A stretch of 64,000 nucleotides of DNA, taken from Sideroxydans sp. GTDB lineage: Bacteria; Pseudomonadota; Gammaproteobacteria; Burkholderiales; Gallionellaceae. Position numbers and translations under genes: made by a program. The DNA is taken from contig DAIDAG010000027.1 in assembly GCA_027310725.1 (NCBI GenBank), positions 1 through 64,000 of the forward strand, given 5' to 3'. Positions 56,157-64,000 of this stretch are shown here, piece by piece. The notes under the pieces are model-generated. The model was not told the origin of the DNA. It made no database searches and worked only from the letters and a program-made list of their open reading frames with translations. The first letter of the stretch is position 1. Each line of letters starts with the position of its first letter.

Positions 56157-56810
56157 ATGATCAAATTCAACCAGGTCTATAAACGCTATCCCGGCGGTCA
56201 CGAAGCGCTGAAAAATCTCAGCTTCGATGTCGCCGAGGGCGAGATGGTGTATCTGACCGGACACTCCGGTGCCGGCAAGAGCACGCTGCTCAAGCTCATT
56301 GCCGCCATTGAGCGCCCAAGCAGCGGCGGTGTGCTGGTTAAAGGACAGAACATCCGGTCCATCAAACCCGCCGCCATCCCGCACTTGCGCCGCAACATCG
56401 GGTTGATCTTCCAGGATCACAAATTGCTGTTCGACCGCAACGCCTTCGACAACGTGATGCTGCCCCTGCAGATTTGCGGCTTCGACCATCGCGAAAGCGC
56501 CAAACGCGTTCGTGCAGCACTGGACAAGGTCGGACTGCTCGATCGCGAAAAAGCCAATCCTGTCGCGCTCTCCGGCGGCGAGCAGCAGCGCCTATGCATC
56601 GCCCGCGCTATCGTGAATCGCCCGACCATCCTGCTGGCGGACGAACCCACGGGCAATCTCGACACCGAATATTCGAACGAGATCATGAACATCTTCAAAT
56701 CGTTCCATCAGGTCGGCGTCACACTGCTCATCTCCACCCACGACGAAAGCATCCTGCGCCAGTTCCCCGCGCGCGCCTTGCACCTCAAAAAGGGGGAGCT
56801 GCAAACATGA
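56157..56810 (+). CDS. ftsE: Cell division ATP-binding protein FtsE
   Basis: A 217-residue ABC ATPase with Walker [11 protein letters not shown]-loop IFQDHKLL, signature LSGGEQQR and Walker [13 protein letters not shown]. With FtsX it controls peptidoglycan hydrolases at the division site. Its stop overlaps the ftsX start as ATGA. No clear ribosome site was seen at the start, which follows the inverted repeat by 18 bp. Confidence 0.97.
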   Translation: MIKFNQVYKRYPGGHEALKNLSFDVAEGEMVYLTGHSGAGKSTLLKLIAAIERPSSGGVLVKGQNIRSIKPAAIPHLRRNIGLIFQDHKLLFDRNAFDNVMLPLQICGFDHRESAKRVRAALDKVGLLDREKANPVALSGGEQQRLCIARAIVNRPTILLADEPTGNLDTEYSNEIMNIFKSFHQVGVTLLISTHDESILRQFPARALHLKKGELQT

Positions 56811-57712
56811 GAACGCTCAACGAACACCTGCGCGTGCTTCGCTTCACCCTGCGCCACATGCTGCTCACTCCGAATGCTTCGCTGCTCAACATCCTCATCA
56901 TCGGTATCGCCCTGAGCCTGCCGGTTGGCGGCTATGTGCTGCTAAAAAGCGTGCAGACACTTGGCGCACAGATTGCCGGAACGCCGCAGATAAGCGTGTT
57001 TCTTGCTTCCGGCACCAGCGCCGGCGAGATCGATCATATCGGCGACCAACTCAGGCAACACGCCGGCATCAAACGTGTCGAATTCGTATCCCGGGATGCG
57101 GCTTTGAAAAAACTGCAGCAAAGCACCGGCTTGGCAGACGTGATCGGGGGACTGTCCCAGAACCCCTTGCCGGATGCATTTATCATCTACCCAAAGGACG
57201 GCAACGCGACGGCCCTGGAAACCTTGCGGGACGAATTGAAAACGTGGCAACACTTCGATCATGTACAGCTTGACTCCGCCTGGGTGCACAAACTGGAAGC
57301 CCTGCTGGATTTCGGGCGCATGGCAGTCGCCATACTTGCCGCATTATTGAGCTTCGCGCTGATCGCCATCACCTTCAATACCATCCGCTTGCAGATACTC
57401 ACGCGACGTGAAGAGATCGAGGTGGCCAAGCTCATCGGCGCCACCGATGCCTTCATCCGCCGCCCCTTCCTTTACTTCGGCCTCACCCAGGGATTGCTGG
57501 GCGGGATCACGGCGTGGCTGCTGGTTGCAGCCAGCCTGCAACTGCTCAACCACCAGATCGGCACATTGGCACAGCTTTATGCCAGCGATTTCAGCCTGCG
57601 GCACCTCTCCCCGGTCGACAGCATAACCCTGCTCGGATTCTCTGCTTATCTGGGATGGCTGGGAGCGTGGTTCTCGGTGTCGCAGCACCTGTGGCAGATC
57701 GAGCCTCGCTGA
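56807..57712 (+). CDS. ftsX: Cell division permease-like protein FtsX
   Basis: A 301-residue membrane protein. One helix near the N-terminus (NASLLNILIIGIALSLPVGGYVLL), a periplasmic domain of about 110 residues (QISVFLASGTSAGEIDHIGDQL and following), and three further helices fit FtsX. The motif RREEIEVAKLIGATDAFIRRPFLYFG is the family hallmark. It has no ATP-binding site of its own and works with FtsE. The longer upstream frame runs through ftsE and is not coding. Confidence 0.96.
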   Translation: MRTLNEHLRVLRFTLRHMLLTPNASLLNILIIGIALSLPVGGYVLLKSVQTLGAQIAGTPQISVFLASGTSAGEIDHIGDQLRQHAGIKRVEFVSRDAALKKLQQSTGLADVIGGLSQNPLPDAFIIYPKDGNATALETLRDELKTWQHFDHVQLDSAWVHKLEALLDFGRMAVAILAALLSFALIAITFNTIRLQILTRREEIEVAKLIGATDAFIRRPFLYFGLTQGLLGGITAWLLVAASLQLLNHQIGTLAQLYASDFSLRHLSPVDSITLLGFSAYLGWLGAWFSVSQHLWQIEPR

Positions 57713-57860
57713 ACGGAACAGCCTGACTTTCACTATGGAGTACCAAGCCGCGCTGCCGAGCGCGGATTCCATTTGGATGTCTGCCTCAAAATCAGGTATC
57801 TTCCAGAAAATCAAGTATTGCACTCATAACAAAATCAGCAAGCTTGCAAGGGGGAGAAGC

Positions 57861-58316
57861 ATGGCATACATGGAATGGACGCGAGATCTGGAATCGGGAA
57901 TTCCGGTCATTGATACGCAGCACAAACGGATCATTGAGTTCATCAACGAGTTACATGAAGCATGCCAGACCCGGAGCGCCGACGAGACCAATCACGTGAT
58001 GGAAGGGTTGCTCAACTACACGGTCACACACTTTGAATTTGAAGAAGCGCTGCAGGAAAAGGCCGGCTACCCTTTCCTCAAAGCGCATCGACGAATACAT
58101 GAAGTATTCATGAAGAAAGTCGCCGAAATCAGGGCACGTTCCACCAAAGGAGAAGACGTCGCGCCGGAATTGCTGAACCTGCTGAAAGGTTGGCTGGCAA
58201 GTCACATCAAAGGTGAAGACCGAGACTATGTCGAGTCAGTCAAGAAGATCACTGACAGCGATGATCAAGAAGTTTCCGGCTGGCTGGACACCTTGCTGAC
58301 CAGATTTTCCACCTGA
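57861..58316 (+). CDS. Bacteriohemerythrin
   Basis: A 151-residue four-helix di-iron protein. The ligands are visible in DTQHKRIIEF, THFEFEEALQ, KAHRRIHEVF and ASHIKGEDRDY. Such proteins bind oxygen reversibly and can deliver it to enzymes or scavenge it. The N-terminus MAYMEWTRDLESGIPVID is typical. The start was chosen at 57861 behind AAGGGGGAGAAGC; upstream in-frame codons are not family-like. It lies next to an NO-responsive module and runs convergently to the nsrR-like gene. Confidence 0.95.
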   Translation: MAYMEWTRDLESGIPVIDTQHKRIIEFINELHEACQTRSADETNHVMEGLLNYTVTHFEFEEALQEKAGYPFLKAHRRIHEVFMKKVAEIRARSTKGEDVAPELLNLLKGWLASHIKGEDRDYVESVKKITDSDDQEVSGWLDTLLTRFST

Positions 58317-58368
58317 ACCGACACGGTTACGTAAAACTCGGCAACCACTCGCGGGTTCCGTTTTGCAT

Positions 58369-58827
58369 CTAGCGCTTTAATCGAGAGATGTTCACATACA
58401 CGGCTTCTCCGGACTTCGCCTGAGTGATCGGCCCGGCTGCATCGGCTAGGGTGTTTTTCTCAAGCACCGCCATAAAGGCCGACCGTCCCTCGTACAGCAT
58501 CGACTTCAAGCGGCACGTCGGACTTATCACACAATTATCTGTTTTCGGATTGAAACATTCCAGCAGATCCATATCTGGTTCTGTTTTCCTGACCACATCG
58601 CTCAACAGGATATCTTCGGCGGGACGTGCAAGCCTTATCCCGCCATTTTTGCCCCTGCTCGTAATGATGAACTCATGAATGCCCAAGTTGTGAACCACTT
58701 TGACCAGGTGATTGCGTGAAATATTGTAGTACTCGGTTATCTCGGTGATGGTAGCCGTAGCATCTGGTTTTGAAGCCAAGTACAAAAGCACACGTAATGA
58801 ATAATCTGTGTAAATAGTCAGTTTCAC
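58369..58827 (-). CDS. nsrR: Rrf2-family [2Fe-2S] regulator, NsrR-like
   Basis: A 152-residue repressor with a winged helix-turn-helix (KLTIYTDYSLRVLLYLASKPDATATITEI) and three cluster cysteines in CFNPKTDNCVISPTC. The N-terminus and Cys spacing match NsrR, which loses its Fe-S cluster and its DNA binding when nitric oxide is present. The start is GTG 58827, giving the usual VKLTIYTDYSLRV beginning. A matching NsrR-type inverted repeat lies 57 bp upstream, over the divergent promoter of a truncated haemoglobin gene, so it probably controls both genes. Confidence 0.92.
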   Translation of the reverse strand: MKLTIYTDYSLRVLLYLASKPDATATITEITEYYNISRNHLVKVVHNLGIHEFIITSRGKNGGIRLARPAEDILLSDVVRKTEPDMDLLECFNPKTDNCVISPTCRLKSMLYEGRSAFMAVLEKNTLADAAGPITQAKSGEAVYVNISRLKR

Positions 58828-58858
58828 GATATCAATTTCCCGGCAGGTTGGTTTGTGC

Positions 58859-58906
58859 TTGACAAAGAATAACGCCCCCACATAAGATGTATTTGGAATA
58901 CATTTT
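58859..58906 (+). promoter_or_regulatory. Sigma70-type promoter overlapped by an NsrR-type operator
   Basis: TTGACA at 58859-58864 and TAAGAT at 58883-58888, 18 bases apart, form a good promoter towards the haemoglobin gene. Over the -10 lies an 11-1-11 inverted repeat (58884-58906): AAGATGTATTT, one base, GAATACATTTT. This is the layout known for NsrR sites. Bound repressor would block the promoter until nitric oxide appears. Confidence 0.8.
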
Positions 58907-58935
58907 AGACGCTTTAGCGCTTAACTTCGCTCTAA

Positions 58936-58964
58936 TTGTTAAGAAAACGTTAAGAATGTATACC
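58936..58964 (+). promoter_or_regulatory. Possible second promoter for the haemoglobin gene
   Basis: TTGTTA at 58936-58941 and TATACC at 58959-58964 are separated by 17 bases and lie about 80 bp before the ATG. The match is moderate. Confidence 0.4.
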
Positions 58965-59043
58965 ATTTTCGTTAAATGATGCAATTACTGTTTTGTTTTA
59001 CTAGAACAACACAGGTTATCAAAAATCTAAAGGGAGAGAGATT

Positions 59044-59409
59044 ATGAGCAGTTTGTATGAAAAAATCGGCGGTGAGGGTGCGGTCAATGCGGCAGTGGAT
59101 ATTTTCTATCGTAAAGTACTGAAGGATGATCGTATCAAACGTTTCTTTGACGGCGTCGACATGGATAAACAAGCTTCCAAACAAAAAGCGTTCCTGACGA
59201 TGGCTTTCGGTGGTCCGCACAATTACACCGGCGAAGACATGCGGAAAGGCCATGCGCATCTGGTCAAGCAAGGCCTGAACGACTCGCATTTCGATGCAGT
59301 CATGGAAAACCTTGGCGCCACACTGATGGAGCTCAACGTTCCCGGCGAGCTCATTGCCCAAGCCGCTGCGATTGCCGAAAGCACTCGCAATGACGTTCTA
59401 GGCAAATAG
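59044..59409 (+). CDS. Group I truncated haemoglobin (TrHbN-like)
   Basis: A 121-residue globin on a two-over-two fold. SLYEKIGGEGAVNAAVDIFYRKVLKDDRI and AFGGPHNYTGEDMRKGHAHL are group I landmarks; the proximal His is in KGHAHL. Group I members convert nitric oxide to nitrate with oxygen. A strong ribosome site (AAAGGGAGAGAG) precedes the ATG. It is followed after 14 bp by a flavoprotein reductase that could re-reduce the haem, and the promoter carries an NsrR-type operator, so NO detoxification is the likely job. Confidence 0.95.
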   Translation: MSSLYEKIGGEGAVNAAVDIFYRKVLKDDRIKRFFDGVDMDKQASKQKAFLTMAFGGPHNYTGEDMRKGHAHLVKQGLNDSHFDAVMENLGATLMELNVPGELIAQAAAIAESTRNDVLGK

Positions 59410-59423
59410 TCGGCAATCACATC

Positions 59424-60413
59424 ATGTCCAGCATCACTTATGGAGGGCAGTCATACCAGTGCAAAGAGCATGAAACCGTGCTCGACTGCTTGACTGCCCA
59501 TGATGTGACCATCCCGTCTTCGTGTCATGCAGGACTGTGCCAGACCTGCTTGATGCAAGCCGTCAAGGGAGCCGTACCCGCGAATGCTCAAGCCGGGTTA
59601 AAGCCCACACTTGCGGCACAGAATTATTTTTTGGCCTGCGCCTGCCACCCCGAGGATGATATGGAGGTGATGCTCCCGCAGAGCGGGATTGAGAAGCTTA
59701 CCGCCACTGTCACTGCGATCGATGCTCTCAATACAGAGATAGTAAGCGTGCAACTGCGCCCCGAAACCAGTCTGACATACAAAGCCGGTCAGTTCATCAA
59801 TCTGTACAAAGACTCCACTACTGTGCGTTCATATTCCCTGGCCAGCGTACCGGAAATTGACGAACATCTTCTGCTGCACGTCAGACGACTCCCCAACGGA
59901 CAGGTCAGCCACTGGATACACCAAGCCCTGAAGATCGGGGATAGTGTAGAAATATCGGATGCCACAGGCGATTGTTTTTATACCGCGACAGATCTCGATC
60001 AAAGCTTGCTGCTGATCGGAACCGGGTCCGGGCTGGCTCCCTTATACGGGATCATTCGGGATGCACTTGCACAAGGACACCGCGGGACTATCAAGCTGTA
60101 TCACGGCAGCAAAGCTGTCGAATCGCTTTACCTGTCCAAGGAGCTGGAATCCCTGTCCGGGCAGCACGGCAATTTCGTTTACCAGCCCTGCGTTTCGGGA
60201 AGCACCGTACCGCGCGGCTTTGCTTCCGGCAGAGCACATGACGTTGCTATCAAGGAAAATCCGGATCTTTCCGGCTGGCGCATCTTTCTGTGCGGCCATC
60301 CCGAGATGGTCTCGTCCGGGAAAAAACTCGCTTTTTTTGCCGGCGCCTCCATGCGCGACATCTACTCAGACCCTTTTTTGATTATGGATAAAAATCCCGC
60401 CACAGTTTGTTGA
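59424..60413 (+). CDS. [2Fe-2S] ferredoxin-FAD/NAD(P)H oxidoreductase, likely haemoglobin reductase
   Basis: A 329-residue electron-transfer protein. The N-terminal plant-type ferredoxin has cysteines C34, C39, C42 and C72 or C74. An FAD domain (RSYSLAS) and an NAD-binding domain (GTGSGLAPLYG, CGHPEMV) follow. The order ferredoxin-FAD-NAD resembles phenol hydroxylase, toluate dioxygenase and CDP-glucoseen reductase components. Next to a truncated haemoglobin with no reductase domain of its own, it most likely supplies electrons to it. Confidence 0.92.
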   Translation: MSSITYGGQSYQCKEHETVLDCLTAHDVTIPSSCHAGLCQTCLMQAVKGAVPANAQAGLKPTLAAQNYFLACACHPEDDMEVMLPQSGIEKLTATVTAIDALNTEIVSVQLRPETSLTYKAGQFINLYKDSTTVRSYSLASVPEIDEHLLLHVRRLPNGQVSHWIHQALKIGDSVEISDATGDCFYTATDLDQSLLLIGTGSGLAPLYGIIRDALAQGHRGTIKLYHGSKAVESLYLSKELESLSGQHGNFVYQPCVSGSTVPRGFASGRAHDVAIKENPDLSGWRIFLCGHPEMVSSGKKLAFFAGASMRDIYSDPFLIMDKNPATVC

Positions 60414-60516
60414 AAGTGACTTCAAGGCTTCCCCTTTGGGGCAACTTTGGATACTCTCCGGTCTTGGCCACGGCTGAAAATCCATACTGACTGAATTTGA
60501 CTAGAAAGGTTGAAAT

Positions 60517-60702
60517 ATGAATTCCAAGACACGCACGCTCGTTATTGCAATTATTGCTTCAGTCATCCTGTGGTTGCTGGGTGGGTTTGTATTCGGCAAA
60601 TCGATTGGAATGGTATTCGTGATTATCGGCATCACCCTCGTTGGACTGGCTGCGGGCAACATCATGAACTCCCCCGAGCCAGTGCAAAAAGAGACGCCCT
60701 GA
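60517..60702 (+). CDS. Small two-helix membrane protein
   Basis: A 61-residue protein with two membrane helices (TLVIAIIASVILWLLGGFVFG and MVFVIIGITLVGLAAGNIM) and a short polar tail. AAAGG precedes the ATG at good spacing. I do not recognise a family. It follows the haemoglobin-reductase genes by 103 bp and is closed by a strong terminator, so it may be the last gene of that transcript. Confidence 0.7.
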   Translation: MNSKTRTLVIAIIASVILWLLGGFVFGKSIGMVFVIIGITLVGLAAGNIMNSPEPVQKETP

Positions 60703-60745
60703 CCAACTCGCTCCGAGCCCGGAAAACGAAGCACGGCATCGCAAC

Positions 60746-60786
60746 AAACGAAAGAGCCACATTCCATGAATGTGGCTCTTTCGTTT
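60746..60786. terminator. Bidirectional terminator between convergent genes
   Basis: A perfect 19-bp stem (60746-60764 with 60768-60786) with a 3-base loop has A residues on one side and T residues on the other. It ends the plus-strand transcript and can end the minus-strand one from the CZB gene. Confidence 0.92.
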
Positions 60787-60867
60787 GAGGAAATGCGCCC
60801 TCGAAGTACTCAAAAACAGATAAGCTGCAAACACACCTCCAGCCTGGGAAGCTTCCCTATCCTCCCG

Positions 60868-61302
60868 CTATTCCGACTCCTGCAGATGTTTGTTCAGTTC
60901 CGTCAGATCCTGAATCACATCGCGGGATGCACGCGCGTACTCATTCTTCAGTAATGCATTTGAACCAGCGCTATCGTTTTCCTGCGCTTTCTTGACCACG
61001 GAACCCGCCACAAAGTGGAAATTAGCATGATCAGCACGCAATTTATGGAAGCCTTCATCGTTATGAAAATAATTCAATGCGGGTCCATGTATCCACTTGC
61101 CCAAAACGCATTGGTCATCACGGCAAATAACCATGGGGTCCAATTGCTCTTTGGATGTTCCATCCAGATAGCTCTGCAATCGGCCCTTCCACTTCATGTG
61201 CGCGTCGATGCATTCGGTAATATTGACCTCGGAACGAATGGTCTCGCGGATTTTCGCCGCATTGCCGTCGTCGCTCCCGAATAATCTTGAAAAAAAGCCC
61301 AT
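60868..61302 (-). CDS. Stand-alone CZB (chemoreceptor zinc-binding) domain protein
   Basis: A 144-residue soluble protein that is mostly one CZB domain: H35, C65 (in DQCVLGKWIHG), and H86 and H92 (in FHKLRADHANFH) fit the His-Cys-His-His zinc site. The N-terminus MGFFSRLFGSDDG resembles short membrane- or partner-targeting tips. CZB domains usually sit at the end of chemoreceptors or diguanylate cyclases and sense zinc or hypochlorous acid through the Cys. Here the domain is free, so it may act on a partner protein. A chemoreceptor with its own CZB domain lies 2 kb away. Confidence 0.88.
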   Translation of the reverse strand: MGFFSRLFGSDDGNAAKIRETIRSEVNITECIDAHMKWKGRLQSYLDGTSKEQLDPMVICRDDQCVLGKWIHGPALNYFHNDEGFHKLRADHANFHFVAGSVVKKAQENDSAGSNALLKNEYARASRDVIQDLTELNKHLQESE

Positions 61303-61408
61303 GCTTTATTCCCCCATACGTTGAGCGACAAATACAGACCATCCCGCAAGTAATGTTATAACCAAGCTTGGTCAGACAAGTCAATGTATATTTAACCGGC
61401 TTACGACA

Positions 61409-62755
61409 TCAACGCCCCGCCACCATCATATTCTCGATCAGCACCGAACCGCATTGGCGCGAGCCCTGCACCAGAACGTCATTGCCGACGGCGACGACAT
61501 GTTTGTACATGTCCTTGAGGTTGCCGGCGATGGTGATCTCTTCAACCGGATACTGTATCTCGCCGTGCTCGACCCAGAAACCCGCCGCCCCGCGGGAATA
61601 GTCGCCGGTCACCGGATTCACGCCGTGTCCGAGCAATTCGGTGACCAGCAGGCCGCGCTGCATCCTGCGCAGCAGTCCGTTAAAGTCCAGATCACCCGGC
61701 TGCACGATGAGGTTGTGCGTGCCGCCAGCGTTACCGGTGGTCTGCATGCCCAGCTTGCGTGCGGAATAACTGCCGAGGAAGTAGCCGCGCAGCACGCCTT
61801 CCTCCACCACCGCACGGCGGCGGGTGCGGACGCCTTCATCGTCAAAGACGCTGCTGGCGAGGCCGCGCCGGATGTCCGGCACGTCGTCGATGCGAATGTT
61901 TCGGGAAAAAACGGGCTTATCGAGTTGGTCCAGCAGGAAGGAAGATTTGCGATACAGGCTGCCACCGCTCACCGCGCCAACGAAATGACCGAACAGGCCG
62001 CCGGCCACCGGCGCCTCAAATAAGACGGGGCACTGCATGGTGTCAAGCTTGCGCGCGTTCAGGCGGCGCACAGTGCGCTCGGCGGCGATACGGCCGATCT
62101 CTTCGACTTTCAATATCTCGCGTGCATCGCGTGCAGACCCATACCAGTAATCGCGCTGCATGCCGTCGCCCTTGCCGGCGATCACCGAGCAACTGACGCT
62201 GTGGCGCGAACTGGGGTAGCCTCCGATGAAACCCAGGCTGTTCGCCTGCACAAAGAGCCCTTCGCTCACGTTGACGGTCGCACCCTCGGAGTTGTTGATG
62301 CGCTTGTCGGTACGGAACGCAGCCTGTTCGCACTCGCTCGCCAGTTCGATGGCCTGTTCCACGTTCAATGTCCAAGGGTGATACAAGTCGAGATCGGGGA
62401 ATTCGGTGGCAAGCTGGTCGGCATCCGGCAATCCGGCGCAGTCATCTTCCGCGGTGTAGCGTGCGATATTGAGCGCGGCATCGACCGTATCGCGCACGGC
62501 CTGCCTGGAAAAATCCGAGGTGCTGGCATTGCCGCGCCGCTGGCCGATGTAGACGCTGATGCTCATGCCTTTGTCGCGGTTGTATTCGATCGTTTCGACT
62601 TTCCCCTGCCGCACCGTGACGGTCTGCCCGAAGCCTTCCGAGACTTCCGCCGCACTGGCCGAAGCCCCCTGTTGCCGGGCATAGAGGACGATATCGGATA
62701 CGAGTTGTTTCAGGTTGTCACGGTCACGCGGTGCATTTAAAGCAGTGGAGTTCAT
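61409..62755 (-). CDS. pmbA: TldE/PmbA metalloprotease subunit
   Basis: A 448-residue protein of the TldD/PmbA family and of standard length. SVFDDEGVRTRRRAVVEEGVLRGYFLGSYSARKLGM and SRGAAGFWVEHGEIQYPVEEITIAGNLKDM are family marks. PmbA pairs with TldD to process peptides such as microcins and antitoxins. tldD is not in the window. The start was set at 62755 (MNSTALNAPRD); the longer upstream frame crosses the divergent gene. It lies back to back with darP. Confidence 0.95.
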   Translation of the reverse strand: MNSTALNAPRDRDNLKQLVSDIVLYARQQGASASAAEVSEGFGQTVTVRQGKVETIEYNRDKGMSISVYIGQRRGNASTSDFSRQAVRDTVDAALNIARYTAEDDCAGLPDADQLATEFPDLDLYHPWTLNVEQAIELASECEQAAFRTDKRINNSEGATVNVSEGLFVQANSLGFIGGYPSSRHSVSCSVIAGKGDGMQRDYWYGSARDAREILKVEEIGRIAAERTVRRLNARKLDTMQCPVLFEAPVAGGLFGHFVGAVSGGSLYRKSSFLLDQLDKPVFSRNIRIDDVPDIRRGLASSVFDDEGVRTRRRAVVEEGVLRGYFLGSYSARKLGMQTTGNAGGTHNLIVQPGDLDFNGLLRRMQRGLLVTELLGHGVNPVTGDYSRGAAGFWVEHGEIQYPVEEITIAGNLKDMYKHVVAVGNDVLVQGSRQCGSVLIENMMVAGR

Positions 62756-62822
62756 AAAATTCAGGCAGCCAGTTCGTCGGGAGGCGCTATCATAGCAACA
62801 TCCGTTGATTCTTACCGACCCC

Positions 62823-63344
62823 ATGAGCACGCGCCAACAACACAATGACGAGCTGGAAGAAGAACTTCCGCCCAGCAAGACCAAGATCAAGAAGCAGATG
62901 CTCGAATTGCAGGACCTCGGCAAGACGCTGACCGGACTGCCCAAAGAGAAGCTGCTCGAACTGAGCTTGCCGGAAAACCTTCTGGAAGCAATCATCGAAT
63001 ACAAACGCATGACCAAATTCGGCGCGCTGAACCGCCAACTGCAATACATCGGCCGGTTGATGAGGGATGTGGAACCCGCGCCTATCCTCGCCAAACTGGA
63101 TGCCTGGAACGGCGTATCGCGGCAACATACCGCATGGTTGCATCAGGTCGAGCACTGGCGCGACCGCCTGCTGGAGCATCCGGATGCGCTCACCGAATTC
63201 CTTGCCGCACATCCCGACGCCGATGCACAGCATCTGCGCACATTGATTCGAAATGCTCAAAAAGAAAAGGAGGCCCTGAAGCCTCCCAAGAGCTATCGCG
63301 AACTCTTTCAGGTACTGCGAGACATCATTCCCGAACCGGCATAA
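62823..63344 (+). CDS. darP: Ribosome-associated protein DarP (YjgA, DUF615)
   Basis: A 173-residue highly charged helical protein. The early KTKIKKQMLELQDLGKTLTGLPKEKL and central FGALNRQLQYIGRLMRDV are YjgA/DUF615 signatures. It assists late steps of 50S ribosome assembly. The start at 62823 (MSTRQQHNDELEEE) is family-like. The order pmbA-yjgA in divergent orientation is conserved across gamma- and betaproteobacteria. Confidence 0.94.
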   Translation: MSTRQQHNDELEEELPPSKTKIKKQMLELQDLGKTLTGLPKEKLLELSLPENLLEAIIEYKRMTKFGALNRQLQYIGRLMRDVEPAPILAKLDAWNGVSRQHTAWLHQVEHWRDRLLEHPDALTEFLAAHPDADAQHLRTLIRNAQKEKEALKPPKSYRELFQVLRDIIPEPA

Positions 63345-63370
63345 ATCCGGTCCGACAACGCACAGGCTGC

Positions 63371-64000
63371 CTACGCACGCTTGAGCATGTGCGGGTGTTT
63401 CTCCTCGACGATCTTGTCCAGACACTGCATCACAGTGATACTGGCTTCTTCGGCAGAGTTCATGGCGCCGAGTATCCTGTCCTGGATAGTCACGTCGTTC
63501 TCCCACTTCTGTCCCATTAGCGCCACCGCCGTGTGCACGGAATCGTGCACCTTTGCGTGAGGGGCAAGCAGTTGCCTGAACGCGGGCGTATCGCCGAATA
63601 CCGCCTTTCCCGCCCCATCGTACCACTTGCCGAGACGGCAATCGTTATGATCGACCGCCACGGCTTTTCTGAATTCTTCATTATCCCTGTTGCCGATCAA
63701 GACATAGGATCGCTGCTTGTAAACAACGTGATCGACCTTGACCAGCGAAGCAAAACTGAGGTCCTGTGCATAACGCGCACCGTTCAGGGTTGTGACCGCA
63801 GACTCGTAAAAGTGCCCGAACTTTTGTTCCAGCTGCCCGATGACTCCTTGCGAAGAATTGGCGATCTCGCGCATTTCTTCCGAATCCACCAGCATCTTGG
63901 CAGCCTCGCCCTGCAACATCTGCATGATGCGTCCGATGGATTCGGATGCGTTCTTCGTATTTTCGGCCAGCTTGCGCACTTCGTCCGCCACCACCGCAAA
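63371..64000 (-). CDS. Methyl-accepting chemotaxis protein with C-terminal CZB domain (5' part outside window)
   Basis: The 3' end of a chemoreceptor gene; the frame is open to the window edge. The first visible residues FAVVADEVRKLAENTKNASESI belong to the end of the conserved signalling tip. About 90 residues of returning helix follow, then a CZB domain with the motifs SLVKVDHVVYKQ, DHNDCRLGKWYDG and PHAKVHDSVH. Zinc or oxidant sensing by this domain is likely; the ligand domain is not visible. It runs convergently to darP. Confidence 0.93.
   Translation of the reverse strand, partial: FAVVADEVRKLAENTKNASESIGRIMQMLQGEAAKMLVDSEEMREIANSSQGVIGQLEQKFGHFYESAVTTLNGARYAQDLSFASLVKVDHVVYKQRSYVLIGNRDNEEFRKAVAVDHNDCRLGKWYDGAGKAVFGDTPAFRQLLAPHAKVHDSVHTAVALMGQKWENDVTIQDRILGAMNSAEEASITVMQCLDKIVEEKHPHMLKRA

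Noticed and set aside
61409-63094. Longer 561-codon version of pmbA
   Set aside because: The extra N-terminus crosses the divergent darP gene and is Ser-rich low-complexity; the family start is at 62755.

Overview
The window looks like a chromosomal segment of a betaproteobacterium, most likely of the Gallionellaceae (Sideroxydans/Gallionella-type iron oxidisers, order Nitrosomonadales). This is inferred from the gene order lolB-ispE-tRNA-Gln-prs-rplY-pth-ychF, from the style of the PAS kinase at the left edge, and from the many envelope-stress, metal and gas-sensing proteins. I could not run a database search, so the assignment is a judgement. No insertion sequences, prophage, CRISPR array or rRNA were seen.

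Layout. (1) 0-4.3 kb: a signalling operon with a hybrid histidine kinase (5' end outside the window), a receiver domain fused to an MgtE-type magnesium-channel membrane domain, and a receiver-HD-GYP phosphodiesterase. (2) 4.4-10 kb, minus strand: a LapA/small ORF/PqiA-like/flavin reductase/hydrolase operon, then a coiled-coil protein, a BON lipoprotein and an OmpA protein with two peptidoglycan-binding domains. (3) 10-21.6 kb: four lipoproteins with the ice-binding-like DUF3494 domain. Between them lie an AI-2E-family permease and a plus-strand envelope-stress cluster (DUF4398, OmpA, DUF3309, BON, DUF883, YqjE, YqjK) that ends with an encapsulated-ferritin-like protein. A 20-bp dyad motif lies upstream of all four DUF3494 genes, the permease and the DUF4398/OmpA pair, which suggests one regulon.

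(4) 22-31 kb: an unknown outer-membrane protein, srkA, a DUF1415 gene, rhlE, and an LPP20/LpoB/COG3014/LPP20 lipoprotein operon. (5) 30-37 kb: housekeeping genes ychF, pth, rplY, prs, tRNA-Gln, ispE, lolB and a TPR lipoprotein. (6) 37-43 kb: a CzcCBA-like heavy-metal RND efflux operon, then an OprB-type porin. (7) 44.8-52.3 kb: a Gld-type ABC transporter, mutM, a PAS-GGDEF-hemerythrin diguanylate cyclase, a ferredoxin, coaD and rsmD. rsmD shows only ATA where its start codon should be. (8) 52.3-57.7 kb: a paired M16 peptidase operon, ftsY, ftsE and ftsX.

(9) 57.8-60.8 kb: a nitric-oxide response module with a bacteriohemerythrin, an NsrR-like repressor divergent from a truncated haemoglobin and its reductase, and an NsrR-type operator over the haemoglobin promoter. 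(10) 60.8-64 kb: a stand-alone CZB protein, pmbA, darP and the 3' end of a CZB chemoreceptor.

The candidates most worth following are the receiver-MgtE fusion with an altered pore motif, the dyad-motif regulon around the DUF3494 lipoproteins, the encapsulated ferritin with no shell gene nearby, and the ATA start of rsmD.
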